Position numbers and translations under genes: made by a program. The notes beneath the pieces were generated by a model. The model did no database searches, was not told the DNA's origin, and saw only the letters and a list, made by a program, of their open reading frames with translations. Shown here one piece after another: positions 19,292 to 20,720 of a stretch of 20,720 nucleotides of DNA. Origin of the DNA: Gnetum montanum (lineage: Eukaryota > Streptophyta > Gnetopsida > Gnetales > Gnetaceae); NCBI GenBank assembly GCA_015680685.1, contig MNCI01014774.1:253472-274191 (forward strand), given 5' to 3'. Each line of letters opens with the position of its first letter. Within the stretch, counting starts at the first letter, position 1.

Positions 19292-19309
19292 TCCTCGACA
19301 ACGGCACCA
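19292..19309 (-). other. Primer-binding site of element D (tRNA-Asp type)
   Basis: The minus strand reads TGGTGCCGTTGTCGAGGA one base after the LTR end at 19311. It differs from the tRNA-Asp complement at three positions, all C-to-T or G-to-A. It is the best preserved of the three PBSs here. Confidence 0.9.
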
Positions 19310-19310
19310 A

Positions 19311-20094
19311 TGATGAGCGGCGAGGTACCCTTATGCTCAACCATATGAATACAAGTGTTCATGCGCGATCTGGTCAAACTCCAAGGACTAAGTGCTTATG
19401 TGGCTTCATAGAACAAGGATGGGTTAGGCGATCGTTGTCTTCCCAAGCTTACTTGTGTGGCACGATTGTATGCTTAAGTAAACTTGAGGTATGTGATTTT
19501 TATGCTTTTTTATGTTTTATGTTCCTAGTGCTTAGAATGGAGATATGAAATAATCAGGTAACTAATTTAATTTAACTAATCAACTGTGCTTTAACTAGTC
19601 CTAAAACCAACATCCCTTCTCACTCTCCGTACACATCCTAAACTAGTGTAACACTACTAGAAATACCAAACGCTAGTCATTACTGGATTACCAAGTGTTC
19701 CACGTATGGTCGAAGTGGTTGTACTGAGTGTGCTTGTTAAAAATTAACAAATTGATAAAAACAACCAATTAACTAATGAAAGCATCAAATAATTGTAATT
19801 AACATTAAATGCAATAAATAAGCTATTATAAATGTTGCAAGGTCTATCACAAAGTTCATCTTTATTTCCAGACACAACATGTGCTTAGGTAAACAATGCT
19901 TAAATAAAGATCTGTTCACTTTATGACTCTTATTGCGAACACTCAAAAATAATTCTAACTCTGGAAAGGGAAAACTATAAGGGTTCAGGTTAAGGGACTA
20001 AGAAAACTAACTATCTCCTTTAAAACCAAGTGTGCCCGCCTCTTATTTATAGGCAACGAGATAGGTTTCGATATTGGATGTTCGATATCACTTG
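19311..20094 (-). repeat. 5' LTR of D, interrupted by LTR E
   Basis: On the plus strand it starts TGATGAGCGGCGAGGTAC and aligns with 10186 to about 10970. It ends at 20094 inside U3, where LTR E begins; about 50 bp of U3 are missing and should follow E outside the window. ACTTG (20090-20094) is the expected target duplication of E. The TATA box reads CTATAAATAAGAGG on the minus strand at 20039-20052. Confidence 0.9.
20039..20052 (-). promoter_or_regulatory. TATA box of the 5' LTR of D
   Basis: The minus strand reads CTATAAATAAGAGG, the likely promoter of D. The U3 upstream is cut by E after two GATATC-like motifs (20070-20075 and 20084-20089). Confidence 0.75.
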
Positions 20095-20117
20095 TGATGA
20101 GACGCAGATTGCACAAG

Positions 20118-20212
20118 CCGCGATATCGCGTACGTGATGTCGCGGCCGTTGCGATATCGCATCCCCTGCGATATCGCGTCTCTCCATGCGATATCGCGTA
20201 CACGATATCGCG
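20118..20212 (+). promoter_or_regulatory. Array of palindromic GCGATATCGCG-like motifs in U3 of E
   Basis: Cores lie at 20122-20127 (GATATC), 20136-20141 (GATGTC), 20153-20158, 20170-20175, 20190-20195 and 20204-20209 (all GATATC). Most are flanked by CG or GCG to give CGATATCG palindromes. Spacings are 14, 17, 17, 20 and 14 bp. The array ends about 15 bp upstream of the TATA box, a place where LTR enhancers sit. The factor that would bind is unknown. Confidence 0.6.
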
Positions 20213-20226
20213 GTCCGCTGCCATAT

Positions 20227-20240
20227 CTATAAATAAGAGG
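20227..20240 (+). promoter_or_regulatory. TATA box of LTR E
   Basis: CTATAAATAAGAGG is identical to those of LTRs A and D, 132 bp from the LTR start and directly downstream of the palindrome array. Confidence 0.8.
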
Positions 20241-20490
20241 CGGCACTCCCTTCATTTCCCAATCCTGGCTAGAAGTAGCGAAGCTCTGGCAGTTCGAACA
20301 CTCCAGAGTTAGAATTTTTCCCATGTGCCCGCAGTAGGAGTCCTAGAGTGAACGGCTCTTTATTCGAGCAACTTTGTAACCTGAATACAAGATGTGTACG
20401 GCAATAAAGATGAACTTGATTGGATAAACCTTGCAGTACATGGTTTTGTTTTGTTGTTATTTATTGCTTTCCTAGTGCGCACGAGTACGA

Positions 20491-20530
20491 CTTGATTACG
20501 AGCATCTACGGATGTGTACGGCTAGTCAAG
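20491..20530 (+). other. First stem-loop in R-U5 of E
   Basis: CTTGATTA (20491-20498) pairs with TAGTCAAG (20523-20530), allowing one G-U pair. Further CG/CG and CAT/ATG pairs inside give a compact hairpin of about 40 nt. Confidence 0.5.
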
Positions 20531-20562
20531 GAATCGGTTGCTCGTCGCAACGTGTGAGTACG

Positions 20563-20664
20563 ACTTTATTACGAGCATTGGACTGCTTGGTAACCCAGTA
20601 GTGTATTCCAGGTTCTGCGCTTAGTAATCCCAGTGGTAGTCCAATGTGTACGGCTAGTCAAGGA
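20563..20664 (+). other. Second, larger stem-loop in R-U5 of E
   Basis: CATTGGACT (20576-20584) and AGTCCAATG (20638-20646) are perfect 9-bp complements. They enclose the direct repeats CTTGGTAACCCAGTAG (20586-20601) and CTTAGTAATCCCAGTGG (20620-20636). This is the counterpart of the module at 2859-2976 in LTR A. Confidence 0.55.
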
Positions 20665-20720
20665 ATCTGCTACTCATTGCTAGGCTAGAACGTGTGATAA
20701 GTACGACTTGGCTACGAGCA

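Larger units (their letters stand above)
10186..20094 (-). mobile_element. Element D: near-complete Ty3/gypsy retrotransposon, minus strand
   Basis: This is a 9.9-kb element read right to left: 5' LTR (19311-20094, interrupted by E), tRNA-Asp PBS (19292-19309), leader, gag (from 19170), protease, RT, RNase H, integrase (to about 12960), a 1.8-kb 3' region, polypurine tract and 3' LTR (10186-11026). Domain order PR-RT-RH-IN is that of Ty3/gypsy. The PBS, the RT wording and the absence of a chromodomain point to the Athila/Tat side. A hand count over the first 215 aligned bases of the two LTRs gives about 21 differences (roughly 10 percent), mostly transitions, so the insertion is old. It sits inside the 5' LTR of B. 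Confidence 0.92.
20095..20720 (+). mobile_element. LTR E, plus strand, partial (runs off the window)
   Basis: This LTR starts TGATGAGACGCAG inside the U3 of D's 5' LTR and continues to the window end. It has a CpG-rich U3 with the GATATCGCG array, a TATA box at 20227-20240, and an R-U5 containing two copies of a unit (GAGTACGACTT-ATTACGAGCAT ... TGTGTACGGCTAGTCAAGG). Its CpG content is far higher than in the other LTRs, so it looks like the youngest insertion. Whether it is a 5' LTR of a full element or a solo LTR cannot be told here. Confidence 0.85.

Noticed and set aside
20122-20209. CRISPR-like or satellite array
   Set aside because: Repeats are only about 10 bp, the spacing is irregular, they are confined to LTR U3, and they recur at the same site in other LTRs of the family.
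20094-20312. Overlapping ORFs on both strands with repeated RYRVRD or RYR peptides
   Set aside because: They come from translating the palindromic GCGATATCGCG array in the U3 of E; the repeats are DNA-level, not protein-level.
1-20720. Host plant genes or tRNA genes
   Set aside because: No exon-like conserved coding sequence outside the retroelement domains and no tRNA-like cloverleaf were seen. The tRNA similarity is limited to the primer-binding sites.

Overview
This window looks like intergenic DNA from a large, repeat-rich land-plant genome. I see no host gene, tRNA, rRNA or bacterial-style gene. Nearly every base belongs to one family of Ty3/gypsy LTR retrotransposon, present as five copies or parts of copies (called Z, A, B, D and E here) plus one solo LTR (C). 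The elements lack any visible chromodomain. Their primer-binding sites resemble the 3' end of plant tRNA-Asp, and the RT and RNase H motifs (GTFAYR-MPFGLCNAP, FMDDFSTYG, NVVADHLSQL) are of Athila/Tat type. The bulk, degradation and nesting fit a gymnosperm or another giant plant genome, but the species cannot be read from the sequence.

Layout on the + strand. 1-2496: Z, minus strand, from RT/RNase H through protease to the gag-protease linker, cut off by A. 2497-3495: A, plus strand, a complete 783-bp LTR, tRNA-Asp PBS, leader and the first codons of gag. 3478-3700: A-rich low-complexity DNA. About 3700-9276: B, minus strand, gag-PR-RT with integrase deleted and no 3' LTR; its 5' LTR is split. 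9277-10150: C, a plus-strand solo LTR with a perfect 5-bp duplication (ACTAG). 10186-20094: D, minus strand, nearly complete: 3' LTR, purine tract, a 1.8-kb 3' region, integrase, RNase H, RT, protease, gag, PBS and 5' LTR. 20095-20720: E, the first 626 bp of a plus-strand LTR inserted in the U3 of D's 5' LTR and running off the window.

Inferred order of insertion: Z, then A into Z; B after or beside A; then C and D into B's 5' LTR; then E into D's 5' LTR. The missing ends of Z, B and D should lie to the right of the window.

All coding regions are dead. D nevertheless keeps one reading frame from the gag start (19170) to the integrase catalytic core (about 13560), broken by many stop codons but with no net frameshift. 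B and D are almost exactly collinear. Catalytic residues are lost differently in each copy: integrase Glu to Lys in D, protease Asp to Asn in B, RT FMDD to FMDE in Z. The most distinctive non-coding features are an array of palindromic GCGATATCGCG-like motifs in the U3, intact in E and CpG-decayed in older copies, and a conserved stem-loop module with duplicated TTGGTAA-type motifs downstream of the TATA box in all five LTRs.
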